Positions 20,761 through 32,720 of a stretch of DNA of 64,000 nucleotides are shown here, piece after piece. The first letter of the stretch is position 1, and each line of letters opens with the position of its first letter. The stretch is from Fasciola hepatica. Lineage: Eukaryota; Platyhelminthes; Trematoda; Plagiorchiida; Fasciolidae. A program made the translations under genes and the position numbers. The notes beneath the pieces were generated by a model, which did no database searches, had not been told where the DNA came from, and was given only the letters and a program-made list of their open reading frames with translations. The stretch is taken from NCBI GenBank assembly GCA_948099385.1, contig CANUEZ040000163.1, positions 6,068,001 to 6,132,000 of the forward strand, read 5' to 3'.

Positions 20761-23379
20761 AACTTTGTTCAGTAGACATTTATTACCGACCGATGGTAGG
20801 GAGCAAGCGGATTCATTCTGTATTATGGTTAGCAAATAAAAGCAGTCCAGCCCATACTCCATAACTGCCAACAACACACTCCACGTGTTTGTCTGGCCAC
20901 TTCCTATTTTCAACTCTCCTGACCACGACCCCCTACCGGTCACTGTACTCCGTTGATTCTTTTTTCACGCTGTCAGATTTTACCATAGTCGGTTAGGTCT
21001 TTTTATCAGCTGCAGGCAGGTATAAGAGCATTTACAATACTAGAAAATACATAGTAGCATATATAATAATGTCCTCAAGGTACCAGTCTCATCCAACCTT
21101 CAACTATTTACTCGTTGATACTCTATTTCAACAAACGAGATTCCAGGCCTCGTTATGATGAACGAACCGCCACAAACCATGTGGTCTTCCAAAAACCATT
21201 CATCGAACTACACATAAGTATTTGCCCCCAGTGTCGCCCATTCTAACCTCCTTGCTTTGTTGGTAATTCTCACTAAGCCTCACGATAACTAGCCGCTAGT
21301 ACTGGTCTTCTTCGCTTTACGTATGTTGTTTAATCCAAAAAACGGACCTCGGCGTCGCGACCACCCATTTCTGTTACTGGCATGATTTCGGTGTTCTGTC
21401 TTCCCCCCCCCCTAACCCACAGCTGGTAGAATTACCAGGCTGCAGCCTTCTCCGTTTTGTTTTCAGAACCTACACCCTAAGGACGATTGCCGCCTTCTTC
21501 ATCCCAGGAATAACTTGGAACCTCTCTTGCTGGAGAGAACAACTGAGATTTACACACGACTCCATTTTTGCCCGTCTCACGATCGCTTTCCCCAAGATTC
21601 CCACCACCAGACTACTTGGACCCGGACTACTCGATCTCACTGCATTCATGCAACTCTTTTTAATCCCAACTGTGCGAGAAGCGGTCAGATCCACCGCTTT
21701 GGCCGGCTCACATCGGGCATGCAGGACGTCTGAAACGATGTGCGGGTGCAACTAGATTGGCGGATCGCACCCCCTGTCTCCAGAAATGGTTTTCATCTTG
21801 GTTGTCCAGTGCAAGGTCAGTCCCATCCACTAGCACAGCCTGTGGATTACAACTTCTATATTTATGCTCATACTGCTACGGTAAACGTTCGCCCCATTCC
21901 TCTCCAGTTATTACCGGTTTCCCTTCGAGCATGCTCACTATACTGACGTTATACAATGACCGGCACAAACTATCACTATCTATGCACGCATCAGTGAACA
22001 CCTTTCATCCCTACCTTCTATCCATCTTTTCCTCTGCATGCATTTGTTTCTTATGCAGGCACTCACAGACCTTGGCAGTTACTTCTTACCTACCTTCCCG
22101 GAGTGACACGCCTACCTATTCTTCTGCCTCATATGTCATTATGCCCGTTCCGCGCTAGAACCCGCTAATACTGTTCAATCACTGGCACATTTATTATCAC
22201 TGTTCATTGCCTCATCGGTCACCAAAAAAACGTCCGGCGCTGACATATCTTTCGGTATTCCTCCAGTGGGCAGCGAAGTAATTAGTAACTACCTGCACTC
22301 TTCAGCGGTCCATCCGATCGGATCCGCAATGCTGTCGTATCGGGTGTTCGGGTTTTGCAGATCACCGTGTTCCCTCCACGACTGAAAGTCTCCGATACTC
22401 TTCCCATGCAGCATCGCCGCTCCATTCCCATCATTTGCTACACCAGTCAAATTGGGCATTAGAAATGTGACACTCGCCGTCTACTTACTATACCATCACC
22501 ATTATTGCAACCTTTGATCTTCCAGATGTTGAATTCGTGTTATATTACCAAAACTGACCCTGTATCCAGCCCCTAAATCCGACCACTATCTGCGCCGGCT
22601 GATAAATTTTATTCCTATATTCGTTGATCCACTGCCACTTTCCGCGTTATACTTGGGCAGTTTTATTGATCTGTCATTTTTGCATGGTACACACCACACA
22701 GCTTTCATCTATTGGCGTGCATTGACCTGTGAATTACCCTACCATCCCTCTTGCAGAACTGAACGCCTGTATAAAGGCTGTACCACACAGTCAATATTGA
22801 TTTGTCTTCCACTTCCGCTTTGACACTACATACCAACATTAATTAAAGTCAACAATTTGCTGCACGCTCACCTGCTTTTCTCTGGCCGTTCCCTACCACC
22901 AACATTCTGGTAGTCTCCCTCCCACGAAGTACACAATTGTTTGCCACATATATGATTCCTCCAGTATGCAGCCACCGCTTTATATACTACTATCTTTGCA
23001 GACTGATATATTTCCACGTCAATACTTCTTGACATACCTGTCATAAAGTGAATAATTCGACGAACCCGTTGACGAGATTTCTATTCATATGCCTCTCATT
23101 ATCTGCAGCCCACCGACGACATATCCTTTGAATATGTTCGAATTTCCACCAGTGGTAATTATTTCCTATACCACTCATTCATGTATTCAAGACAATAAGC
23201 CAACATCATTCGATCCTGACCTTCAAATTTGCCGGGCATTACTACCGTTTTAATCCACTGTAACTCCCTTCGATAGTCTGCATACACGTGTTTTACCCTT
23301 TTGTAAATTCTCATTCCAGCATCACTATAATCATCTGATCATGCATTCTAGCATGCTTCGGGCGCATCCGAAATATACA
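20761..23379. other. Unassigned pyrimidine-rich non-coding stretch
   Basis: No protein motif found. It shares with the middle of the direct-repeat insertion (7640-8350) a CACAG-hairpin motif at 21417-21442, and loosely similar flanks. A C-run lies at about 21404-21415. Its right end is the (ATT)14 tract, so part of this stretch may be the 3' UTR of a + strand LINE or an old copy of the non-coding element. Confidence 0.4.

Positions 23380-23421
<42 letters not shown>
23380..23421. repeat. (ATT)14 tract at the edge of the old BEL/Pao copy
   Basis: Forty-two bases of perfect ATT repeats directly followed by minus-strand BEL/Pao RT sequence. Simple trinucleotide tails of this kind end several LINE families. 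Its place at the exact breakpoint suggests it is the 3' tail of an insertion in + orientation. Confidence 0.8.
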
Positions 23422-23424
<3 letters not shown>

Positions 23425-23436
23425 CTTTCGGCCTTT

Positions 23437-23750
23437 TCGTGGTACGGAATGACCCTTAACACTTCTGGAGCTTTCGACATGCATTTTGTCAGATGGAAGC
23501 CGCCCTCTTCCAGCAATCTTGTCAGGCCCCTGAACTGCTCTAGAGCTGATTCTACATCATCGAATGACCCAAGGTGGTCATCGACCTAGAAGTTCCTGCT
23601 GACGCTATCTACCACCGTCCGATGGACTAGATCGCCATGTTTGTTCCCTGGTTCTTGGAGGACGTAGTTCGCACAGAATGGTGACGATATGGCTCCGAAG
23701 GGGTCGATGGTCATCCTATAGCTTATCACTGCGTTCTCCCAGTCGCTCCT
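23437..23750 (-). pseudogene. BEL/Pao RT, active-site region of copy C
   Basis: Continues after the stop at 23751. The block before the catalytic motif aligns with 13020-13330. The YVDD motif reads stop-VDD here because Tyr became TAG. It ends LEEGGFHLTKCMSK...KAERV at the (ATT)n tract. Confidence 0.75.
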
Positions 23751-24947
23751 TTACCACCACAGGAAACGCATCGCACCTCGTTCTCCTAGCGGAATCTTCA
23801 CCTGATGGAACATTTCCCTAATGTCGGAAGACAAGACCACTTTACCCAACCTGAAACGGCACAAAACTTCGATCAATGGTTTGGTCCAGTCAGGCCCTTG
23901 TAGTAAGCGATCGTTTAACGACTCGCCCTGGGACTTGGCCGCACAGTCGAAAACCACCCGCAGTTTATTGGGTTTCTTGGGGTTGATGACCGGATGGTGA
24001 GGCAGATACCAGATACCCTTTTTGCCGCCGGTGTTGGCAGGCACCTTTCCAAGGTAGCCGAGGGCTTCGTTTCGCTTCATTAAATCGGCATATCGTTCCC
24101 ACAGATTCTGGTCTCGAATGAAGCGTTCTTTTAGTCGTAGTAATCGTTGGAGAACATAATTTCTGTTGTCAGTCCACGGGTCGGCAGATGTGCGCCATGG
24201 GAGGGGAACCTCGAACTGTTTCTTGAGGCCTCTAGTGCCTTGCCGCACCGTTTGTAGAGCGCAGTGATCCTCTTGAGACAACGATGGTCTTTCGTCTCTT
24301 ACGTCATGAAACTCCTTTTCATACAGCCGTTGCAGATGATACTCTATGCGGTCCGTTTCGGTGGATAAGTAATTCACGGAACCGCGTACCTCTACCGGAC
24401 GGTATAACATCCATCCCAGAGCCGTGCGTACGGCATAAGGTGCCTGGAGGTTGCCCACTCTCTGGCCAAGTACCCAATGCGCCTCTGGTACGTCGCAGCC
24501 GATGAGGAGATCCACTTCGTCGTCTTCCCAGTCTACAACGGTTAAATCCTGCAGGTGGGGCCACCGAGTCAAGATTGCGTTCACCGACCTTGGTGCTCGC
24601 ATGGTGATATCAGCTAAGGTGAATGCCTCTGTTGGTTCAATTTCCTCGTTAGTGTCTAGAGAGATGAGTTGCAGCCTTAATCTACCGGCAGTCATTACCT
24701 GTGTTCCGCCCATCGTGCTCACTGCCAGCGACGTCGCACTTTTAGCGAGTTGGTGTTTGTCGGCAAACCGATCTTTTACTAGAGTAGTGTCGGATCCACT
24801 ATCAACGAAAGCCAACGCCTTGACTATCCCAGTCGGAGTCACTACTGCCACGGCCACTACGCCTAAACGTACCGGTTTACTGGTAGGCCGCGACGTTGAA
24901 CAAATAACACTGGGCTTGGTGTTCGTCTCCGGTGTATTTTCTCTCAC
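23751..24947 (-). pseudogene. BEL/Pao protease and RT N-terminal region of copy C
   Basis: 398 open codons, the longest uninterrupted stretch of this pol region in the window. It covers the end of gag, the protease with FVDSGSDTT, DLLIGCDVPEAHW, the RT start [56 protein letters not shown] and FLWW. It is in a single frame where copy B has two breaks. It ends at a single-base stop (GAA to TAA). Confidence 0.88.
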
Positions 24948-25308
24948 GTGGTGTAATAATCGACGGTGTCTGTTTGCGCAACCCTCGTGACCACATCTGT
25001 CTTCCTCTCCATTCCCAAACGTTCGTCCATTATGGCGTTGATCAACTTGGGCCGTTCTAGCATCCCACGGTTAGCGTCACAGGACGTGCAAATTGGATGC
25101 ACTATAGCCTAGCGCGAAATAGCGTGTGCATTGGTCCAAGGCTGGTACTTCGGAAGTTCCCGTGCAGGGGTCTGAGTCCGACTAGTACTGGGCTTGTTTT
25201 CCCGGTTGCTGTCCCGGATAAGTCGGCCCAATCTACTGTCGGCTATCTTGGTTTACCTGTCTAAGTATTCAGTCCAGTCATCGAAGTTAGCCTCCCTGTC
25301 GCTTCGGC

Positions 25309-26121
25309 TTATCCGTTCCGCTTCTTCCGTCCACCGACCTTGTAGTTCGGGGAGAGGTGACGGACTATGCCTTCCAAAGTGTGCATTGCATCTAGGTCAG
25401 CCCTGTAACCTAAATGGTCGAGGGCTATTGAGCGGTTCAGCATCCTTATCACCGGGTCGGCCATTGTGTAGACGTCGCCCTTGGTTCTTTTTGCCTCTAC
25501 CATCATGCCCTCTATTAGGTTACCGGCTGCCTTGAACGGCTGACCAAACAGGTGCCTGAAGATCTTCCTTGCTCGTGTGTAGCCTTGTTCTGGGTTGAGC
25601 AAGGTACACCCATCTATAGCTTCTCTTGCTCGGCCTCGACAATAACACGTCAGGTGGAGAAGCCTTTGTTCGGGGTCAATTGTCTTGTCTTTGAAGGAGG
25701 GTTCGAACTGGCTGATAAACTTGCAGTGGCGTTCGGATCGTCCGTCAAAGGCTGTCAGTTCTACTCTTGGCAGATCGATCGCTGGTGGCGTTGATTTTTT
25801 ATATTCGGCGACCGGCACAGAGTTTCCTGTTTCAATACGTCTTGACCTGTCGGATAGATGGTAGTCGCTGACTTTCTGCCCACGCTCGTTCTGTCTACAC
25901 TTCTCTTCTGCTTCCTGGGCCTGTTGTCCAGCTGAAAACAACTGTTGTTCTAGGTCTAATATTCTCAGCCTATATAGATCAACATCCTTATAATCCATAT
26001 TACCCTCAGTAATACATGAGATAGCACTGACGGGACTAGATGGCTTAGCACTAACCAAGGAAACAGAAGTGCCCAAAACCTCCCAAGTGACTTGCCGTAT
26101 GACCTCATGTACGGATTCCAA
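25309..26121 (-). pseudogene. BEL/Pao gag of copy C
   Basis: 270 open codons with the coiled coil (LYRLRILDLEQQLFSAGQQ) and the DUF1759 core (KFISQFEPSFKDK, LTCYCRGRAREAIDG). It aligns along its length with copy B gag. The annotated Met is internal. The codon equal to the copy B start, near 26142-26144 in the alignment, is no longer ATG. Between 24948 and 25308 the zinc-knuckle region is decayed. Confidence 0.85.
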
Positions 26122-26184
26122 ATTCCCCGATCATTCTCCTGGAATGTTGCGTATTTTTTCGATCCAAGTTGATCGACTGAGTAT

Positions 26185-26558
26185 TGTAAGACACGTTTGA
26201 GCAATGCATAGCCACATTCATGACGGATCCCGAAATCAAAAGTTGGTTATCCGTGAAATCCTACGATACTAGATTATCAGATGAGCAATGACACGAAACA
26301 CGTAAAAAGTCAATTATGAGATCACAAGGACTCAACAAACGAGAACAAACTTGCGGCATGCGTGAAAGTAGCACGTGCTTCAAGCAGGTCCAGAACAAGG
26401 ATATGACAGAGAAACTCGCTGGGCACGAACAAACAAGGGTTGATCCATAAAAGCAAACGGTGTATAAAGAAAGCCAGTAGAATAAATAAGCGATTGGTGT
26501 TAAGAAAAACACTGAATAGCAAAGGTTTTAGGGAGATTTTCCACGACCGGTCGTTACA
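26185..26558 (-). repeat. 5' LTR of the older BEL/Pao copy
   Basis: On the minus strand it starts TGTAACGACCGGTCGTG and ends GTGTCTTACA, 374 bases against 376 in copy B. Shared blocks include the centre (GAGTCCTTGTGATC), AATATCACGGATAA-like and TTTCGGGATCCGT stretches. The overall difference from copy B is large by eye. Confidence 0.85.
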
Positions 26559-26619
26559 CCGGTGACGAAGCTGTAGGAAGCATCACTTAGAGAGGGAATT
26601 GTGCGGGGAGACTGGGGAG

Positions 26620-28130
26620 GGCAACAGTGTAAGATATTTACAAGAGCGGACCCCGGCAAAAGCCCGAAAGTTTCCGGCCGGTTGGCTTGACTTCAGTACT
26701 GTGTAAGTACCTGAAGCGAATAGTCAGGAAACAGATCTCTAGGCGTTTGGTTCGACACAACCTCACATCAAATGCTCAGCATGGGTTTGTGGCAGGATGA
26801 TCTTGTCTGACGAATCTCCTGCTGTTGCTCGATGAAGCAACCGAGCGCCTGGACGAAGGACAATCGCTTGCTGTTTGTTGCTGGGACTTCAGCAAGGCGT
26901 TTGCCTCTATGAACCACAGATTTCTCGGCGTCATACTGCAGTTTATGGGCACTGTTGAAAAAGCAAGGCAACGGACAAATAGTTTCTTACCAAGGCGAAC
27001 TTTTGGTGTTAAGTTAGGTGGCCATGCCTCAAAACGGGAGGTGTAACAATTGGGGCGTCACGGAGCTCGGTGCTCGGCCCTCTGCTTTTCTTCATCTTCA
27101 TCAACGACCAAGCACGTGAACTCACGAACCCAACCTTTAGGTTTGCCGATGATATGAAGGCAGCTGGAGTAGATACAGAACTTGACATGTTAGCAGTACA
27201 AAACTGGTCATACAAATGGGACTTTCCACTAAACCTCACCAAGTGTCACTGCTTGACCACAAACACAGGGGCTAATAGGAATGGCGTGGGTTCGTTGCAA
27301 GTGGTCCCAAAGACTTGGGTGTTATAATGGACAACGGCCTCAAGCCGTCGAAGCAGTTCACCGCAGCGGCCAATATGGCCAGGAGAGAACTCTTTCGAGA
27401 TAGATCCAATATGTTGTGTAGAGAGCCGGAGATTTTCGTTCGGATATACCAAGCCATAGTTAGGCCGCACATGGAGTACTGCGCGCAAGCCTGGGTACCG
27501 TACTATCAGAAAGATGTAGACTCTCTAGATAAAGTGCAGGGGATACCCACGAGAATGGAGACTGAGCAAGGTGTTTCTGCTACGCAGAACGTCTCCGTGC
27601 TCTGGATCTGTTCTTGATGAAAAGGAGGCGCGTTCGCGGGGAGTTGATAGAAGCCCTCAAGGTAATGAAAGGACTATCAGGTATAATTCGAGAAGACCTT
27701 TTATCTCGGATCCCGGAGAGAGGCACAAAGGGGGCATAGCCTGAGACTACAAAGAAGGTACTCGAGGCCGTAAATTAGGGTGAATTACTTCTCAAACAGA
27801 GTACTACCCTATTGAAATAAGCTCCCGGAGGAGGTCATGAATACCAAAAAAATGAAGGCTTTTAAAGAAGCAGTAGACCAATGTAAGGCGGCAGTATACC
27901 TCGAGTTATTTTAGCCAGTTTTTAGTGTCAGACGCAATTTACTCATTGTTTCCACATTTCTCTGCCAGGGCTGATACTGCACAAAATTTCTGCCCCTCAG
28001 AAAAACAACTTCACGCAGTTTTGGGAGCTACGGAAACGCACCGACAACACAACTATCTGGACACACGACTGGCTGTAGCCACACCAAGTCATGTGCAAGC
28101 TAAACTGAAGTGAATGGAACTGAACGGAAC
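26620..28130 (+). mobile_element. CR1-like LINE 3' half (second family)
   Basis: The + strand frames carry RT blocks: YKSGPRQKPESFRPVGLTSVL, NLTSNAQHGFVAG, CWDFSKAFASMNH (motif A), MLGPLLFFIFINDQ (end of motif B), FRFADDMKAAG (catalytic Asp-Asp), DNGLKPSKQF, RPHMEYCAQAWVPY and the tail NKLPEEVMNTKKMKAFKEAV ending LELF-stop at 27914. A 3' UTR with GGAACTGAAC-like repeats runs to about 28130. It is a different family from the minus-strand LINE at 4902-20036. It begins close to the old BEL/Pao LTR, so that element may have inserted into it. Confidence 0.85.
26825..27914 (+). pseudogene. RT coding remnant of the second CR1-like LINE
   Basis: Open pieces 26825-27046, 27070-27327 and 27315-27617, then a readable tail to 27914, in shifting frames. 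All RT catalytic blocks are recognisable, including FADD. Frame changes lie near 27050, 27315 and 27617, so it is not functional. Polypeptide order and spacing match the RT and C-terminal domains of CR1-group LINEs. Confidence 0.8.
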
Positions 28131-28139
28131 AGAACTGAA

Positions 28140-31100
28140 GGTCACCACAGTACTTTGCGCATTTATGAACTAGCGATGTTTTATCACGTATTTGTATGCA
28201 GCAAAGATGGTTTCTGATTTATATGAAAAGTCGAGGATTAAAACGCTCTCTGGTGAGTTGATGAATAAAATCACTTTTTAGGGAAAAGATCAGCGGTGCT
28301 TTTAGTTGGTATCTGTTCATGAGTAACATTGCTTGGATGACGTAATCAAATTTGTGTTCTCCAGTGGTAAAACTGGTGAAGTAGATTACTTAGTGTAATA
28401 TGTTCATAAATGCATATGTATGTTTGTATATATGTTAATATAGTATAACATAAGAATATGACAACTCTGTGTGTGGTGACTGAGTGCATTCAGAGCTAAT
28501 AATACATACATGTATTAGTAGCCATGGCTATCCTTTTCCATATCAGGAGTACCTTTAATTTATTCACCATATGAACTGCACAGTCTCAATAAATGAACGA
28601 TTGTTCTCAATTTGCTTCGAATAAATGATTTAAGGTTATGATAAAACTCCACGATTACCTCCAACATTGCATTTTCCGATCGCCTTGTTGGTCCACCTTG
28701 AACCTGCCCCGGGGCAGAGGTTGATTCCTTTTAGGATAAACGATGTTCAACATACCCCAGCCTTACAAATCTATGCACAATGGAGTTGTTTCTTATCTTT
28801 TTAATCAGTCTGGATTTTGTTAAAAAGAGTATTTTCATGGTTTAACATCATACGATATGAAAAAACATCAAATTCTTTTGATGTAAGAAAACTTTCAACT
28901 AGAAGAGAAAAGCTGTTCAAGGAGCAGAACAAAGTTTACGTTAGACTGTTCCATTTCCTTCAGCACATAAAACTTTCAAGAAAAACATTTTGGAGCGAAA
29001 TACTGATACTATTTGGAAGAGCCACTTGCTCTTTTCTTACCAATGTGTCCATTACCTCACACTATGAAACAAGCTTGCATTATTAAGTGATATTTTTTCA
29101 CGGTATCTAATAGAAATAGGGCGTGCAACGATATGTCATACTGAAGTTCTTAACGGAGATTTTTCCGTAATACAGTGTAGTTTAGTTTTGTAGCTGCAGC
29201 CTGAGATTTGAGCTACTTGGCTGACAAAAGCACATAGTGAAGTCGCAATTATTTGATACTAGTGAATTTTATGTAATAAGCAGTATGTATTTAACCAATT
29301 ATTGAGGCTTTGCTGTATCATGTGACGGTCTTTGGAATACGTTGCTTCTCTCGCACATGTTGCTTATGACAGGCCAAATGCACTGATCTTAAATTGTTCG
29401 TTTCATTTTTGTCTTAAGATTTGCACCAGTTGTGTGATTTAGTTAGGTTATTTGCACCTGAACGAGTTTTACTCTTCCCAAGTAATTTTTCACGATGAAG
29501 CTTCTAGTCTAGTTTTAGACGGGGACGTGGTTAAATCTTTCTTGGTATCCTTGGTATATTTCTGGCCTCTGTGGTCCCCAGAACGAGCTAGGTATACGGA
29601 GTACTTGCGAAACACTCTGGTAACGCACAAAACAAATATGTTTATATCTTTATTCACACTAAAAGTATCCGGTGATAAAAAACACTCGTAGGTGGAGACT
29701 ACGATAGAGTAAAGAAGCATACGTAGCACAAAATCCAGGAAGTAAAATGGTATCAGTTGCTAGCAGAAAGTTTGATTGAATGTATATTACATTTTACGGT
29801 CATATAATGAAACTATTCAGCAATGTGCACACTAATTTAAGCAGTATTAACTTTGACATTAGCTGCTTCAAAGTCATTCAAAAGAGATGACTGGGATAAG
29901 ATGTATGTTTCACATAGTCGTTTTATACTTTTTGCAATGAACTGGTAACAAATGAGAAGTGTTTTAGAATAAATCCCTTGAAAATAACCAAATAAAATGC
30001 GAAACTTCGGAGATTTGAAAATTACAGCCATTTTCTCAACTACCAACAACATCAGCACTCGTTTTTAGAGTATTTCATCAAAATCAAAGTTAGCAAGATT
30101 AGGGGCAGTAAACGAAGCAAGTTAGTAATAAAAGCAGAATTGTAAATTCAGTAAACTAAGAACTATCGACAACACAGTTATCACTAGTTCCAAACCAGCG
30201 TATTCGAATATGTAATACAAATTATCAGCTGAAACAGAACAGATTGCAATGATGCAAAGCTTTTAATTCCCAATTCAACTTCAATGTGTTGCTCGGGATT
30301 TCTGAAAAACCCGTTGCTCCAGAGCAATCTCAAAACACACAGCGAAATAAACTACCCGTATTATTTTCAGATCATCAAATACATGCTTTAACCCCAAGTG
30401 TGTGCAGCTCTCCGAGGTTAAAAAACAGGAGAAAAGCCCAGACCGAAACAAAAAGGTTCCAACCAGCAATCCGTTGATCAATTTTGATGGCTTCAATCTT
30501 CGACTTATCAACTTCGGTCTCCCTAAACTTTCGAAACTAATCAAAATCAAACAGTTCCAGGGATGCTACTTCGTATGGAGCTGCGGTGCGGCCTCTGATA
30601 AAAGTAGAACACCGGAATTTAAGTTGATAATAATTCATTTTTATACACACATAGTCGGTGTTGCTCATTCACTATTTGCTCGCTGACAAGTGACCGGAAA
30701 TTTCAAAACATGCATTAAATTACTGAATGCCTAATTTTGTGGATGTCATCACTTCATCAAAAATTATTGAGTGGAAAGTCAAGCAACCAGGAAAATTATT
30801 GGGACAAGTAGTCAGTGAAAGTGAATATGAAAGGCTAAACAGTAAAAAAGGGTTTTGTGGTAGGCAGTTATCTGTAAGTTCTGAGATAACTTATTTTCCC
30901 TTCGAATTAAGAGATCAGTGGCTAACTCTGCAATAATAACAATAATCAAGTTTCATATAATATTTTTATTTAAAAGTATACGTTTAATTTTTCAATAGCT
31001 AAACTGCCACTGTTTGCCACTACACATAATCAACAATCTGTGACCAACAATACAGCAACTAAATTTTCCAGCGATTCCTAAATATTTAATTTTTGTAGGT

Positions 31101-32205
31101 TATTTTTACCGTGTTTGTCAGAAATGCGGGTTGTAAAATAGGTTCTTCATACAAAAATCTTGCTTGCATTCAGCCAGATGTTTACACAGATGGTCTGCAT
31201 TTAAGTAAAAAGGCTGGCAGTATTCATCTTTATGAATGACGGGACAAAATACAAAAGGAACATTCATCAAAAGTTTGCTAGGAAAGTTAACTGAAACTTG
31301 CTCCCAGTTTGTCGAAATTCAAACCAGATGAAAAATAGACGGCTATTTTGGACGGTTGTGCAAGAAAACAAGAGAAAAACTTCACAATTCAAGGTTAGTA
31401 AAGTGTAAGATTAAATCTTTCACTACGCAAGAACGCTGGATGGATACTACGCCCCAAATGGAACTAGGATCCGGGGTACGGGATTCTGCATCTCACACAC
31501 TTAGCAATAACCTTTGAGGCGCCCAAGTGCGCGCTTTATCACCTATATATCATATTACCTTCAACACGCAGGAATAAGGGTTCGATCGTTGTGTAGGCAG
31601 TGCGCTGTCAACATCTTTATTAAGTGATATCCGAGAGCTGTATCACTCAGTGATGATATGAAGGAAGCTGTTGCTAGCCCTCCCAAATAGTCTGATGGCT
31701 AACATGTGCTACTTCAAGTCTTGAATGCAAATTTCGTGCTCCAGTTAAGACTCGATGGATATGCTACACTGCTGATGATGCCCCACTAAATGAAAGAAAC
31801 TGCTGCATAGCACTTCCATTAAAATCTCAACGGTATGTTTTTTAGCTATCTCCCTGATAATTTAGGTGACTACGTTAACCGATGTATCAGATGTATGCAT
31901 GAGATTCAAACATGATTCGCCTTGGGTTTGTGGTTTATTATAAGAAACACATCTAGTAGCCTGTTGAAAGTACACGGGTTCACCAGACTGTTGTTCTGTG
32001 TAGCTTGTTAGATTTAATTCACAGCAGATATATGTTTATCAAATTAATCTCAGCTGAATTTCGAACCTAGTGTGCACTGCTATAAGTTCCACATGTAAAA
32101 AATAGGCTACTTGAAGTGGTTCAATCTTTAATCTTCAAAAAATGTCCGGATTTAGCTCAAACATTTGGTCGATACTTTCTTGCACCACTTCTGTTAGCCG
32201 AATGT
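28140..32205. other. Unassigned AT-rich stretch
   Basis: No recognised gene. Short ORFs (28817-29086, 90 codons; 30402-30686, 95 codons; 30727-30936, 70 codons) show no motif I can name and are within the range expected by chance. A tRNA-like B box (GGTTCGATC at about 31578-31587) is the only RNA-gene-like signal. I looked for splice-bounded exons and cannot support any. Confidence 0.5.
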
Positions 32206-32209
32206 ACCG

Positions 32210-32720
32210 TGAATTAGTTGCATTCTGAGGTAGACGATACACCAGGGGAGGGCTCACTGATTTCTGCTTGATGATTGTGATTTGATGTCCAGTTGTCCGG
32301 TCGTGTGCTCGCATGCCGGACTAAACCGTCAATTCTGGTTCTTAATTTCCCAAGTGATGCACCTGGAGTAGATAACACCAAATCATGGTAGACCTCTGGA
32401 AACAATACAATAGCCTAAAGGAGAGTCCTATAACTGGCTCTTCATAAACCAATAACATAACGGGTGGTGACACGCTGCGCTCGTTCCGGCTTGACCGTAT
32501 CTGCGGTCGTACCGAATAATGCTGCAGAACCACCGTATTTCAGTCGTGGAAGTACATGAGAGGCATAGATCACCTCGAAAGCGTCAACATACAGCTAAAG
32601 CTGAGGCCCAGACCTTCTCCGTGTTGGCTTTGGTCTTCAGAGTCAAAGTCACTGTTACACAAAGGTCTTGCAGACTGACGAGCAGATAGGCATCCCATCT
32701 AGGTAGCAATTTGTACATCA
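32210..32720 (-). mobile_element. LINE RT C-terminal fragment
   Basis: Minus-strand translation gives SLQDLCVTVTLTLKTKANTE, then AFEVIYASHVLPRLKYGGSA, KPERAQRVTTRYVIGL and a tail with SYRT and VLFPEVYHDL. This matches the conserved layout of the CR1-clade RT end (DLGV...KTKANTEKV, VLPVLEYGS, LERAQR, GLFPL). There are several frame changes and stops. No tail or target duplication was identified. Confidence 0.7.

Larger units (their letters stand above)
23422..26558 (-). mobile_element. BEL/Pao retrotransposon, 5' half of the older split copy (copy C)
   Basis: Minus-strand element with a 5' LTR at 26185-26558, then gag, protease and RT down to 23422. There it breaks just after KAERV, the same point at which copy A begins. 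The LTR is homologous to that of copy B but much more diverged, so this is an older insertion or a sister subfamily. Point damage includes loss of the gag start codon, a stop after FLWW at 23751 and a stop in the RT active-site motif (Tyr codon to TAG near 23586). Copy A is probably its other half. Confidence 0.88.

Noticed and set aside
20760..23379. Hidden protein-coding gene in the pyrimidine-rich stretch
   Set aside because: The longest ORF (133 codons at 21757-22158) has no motif and biased composition.
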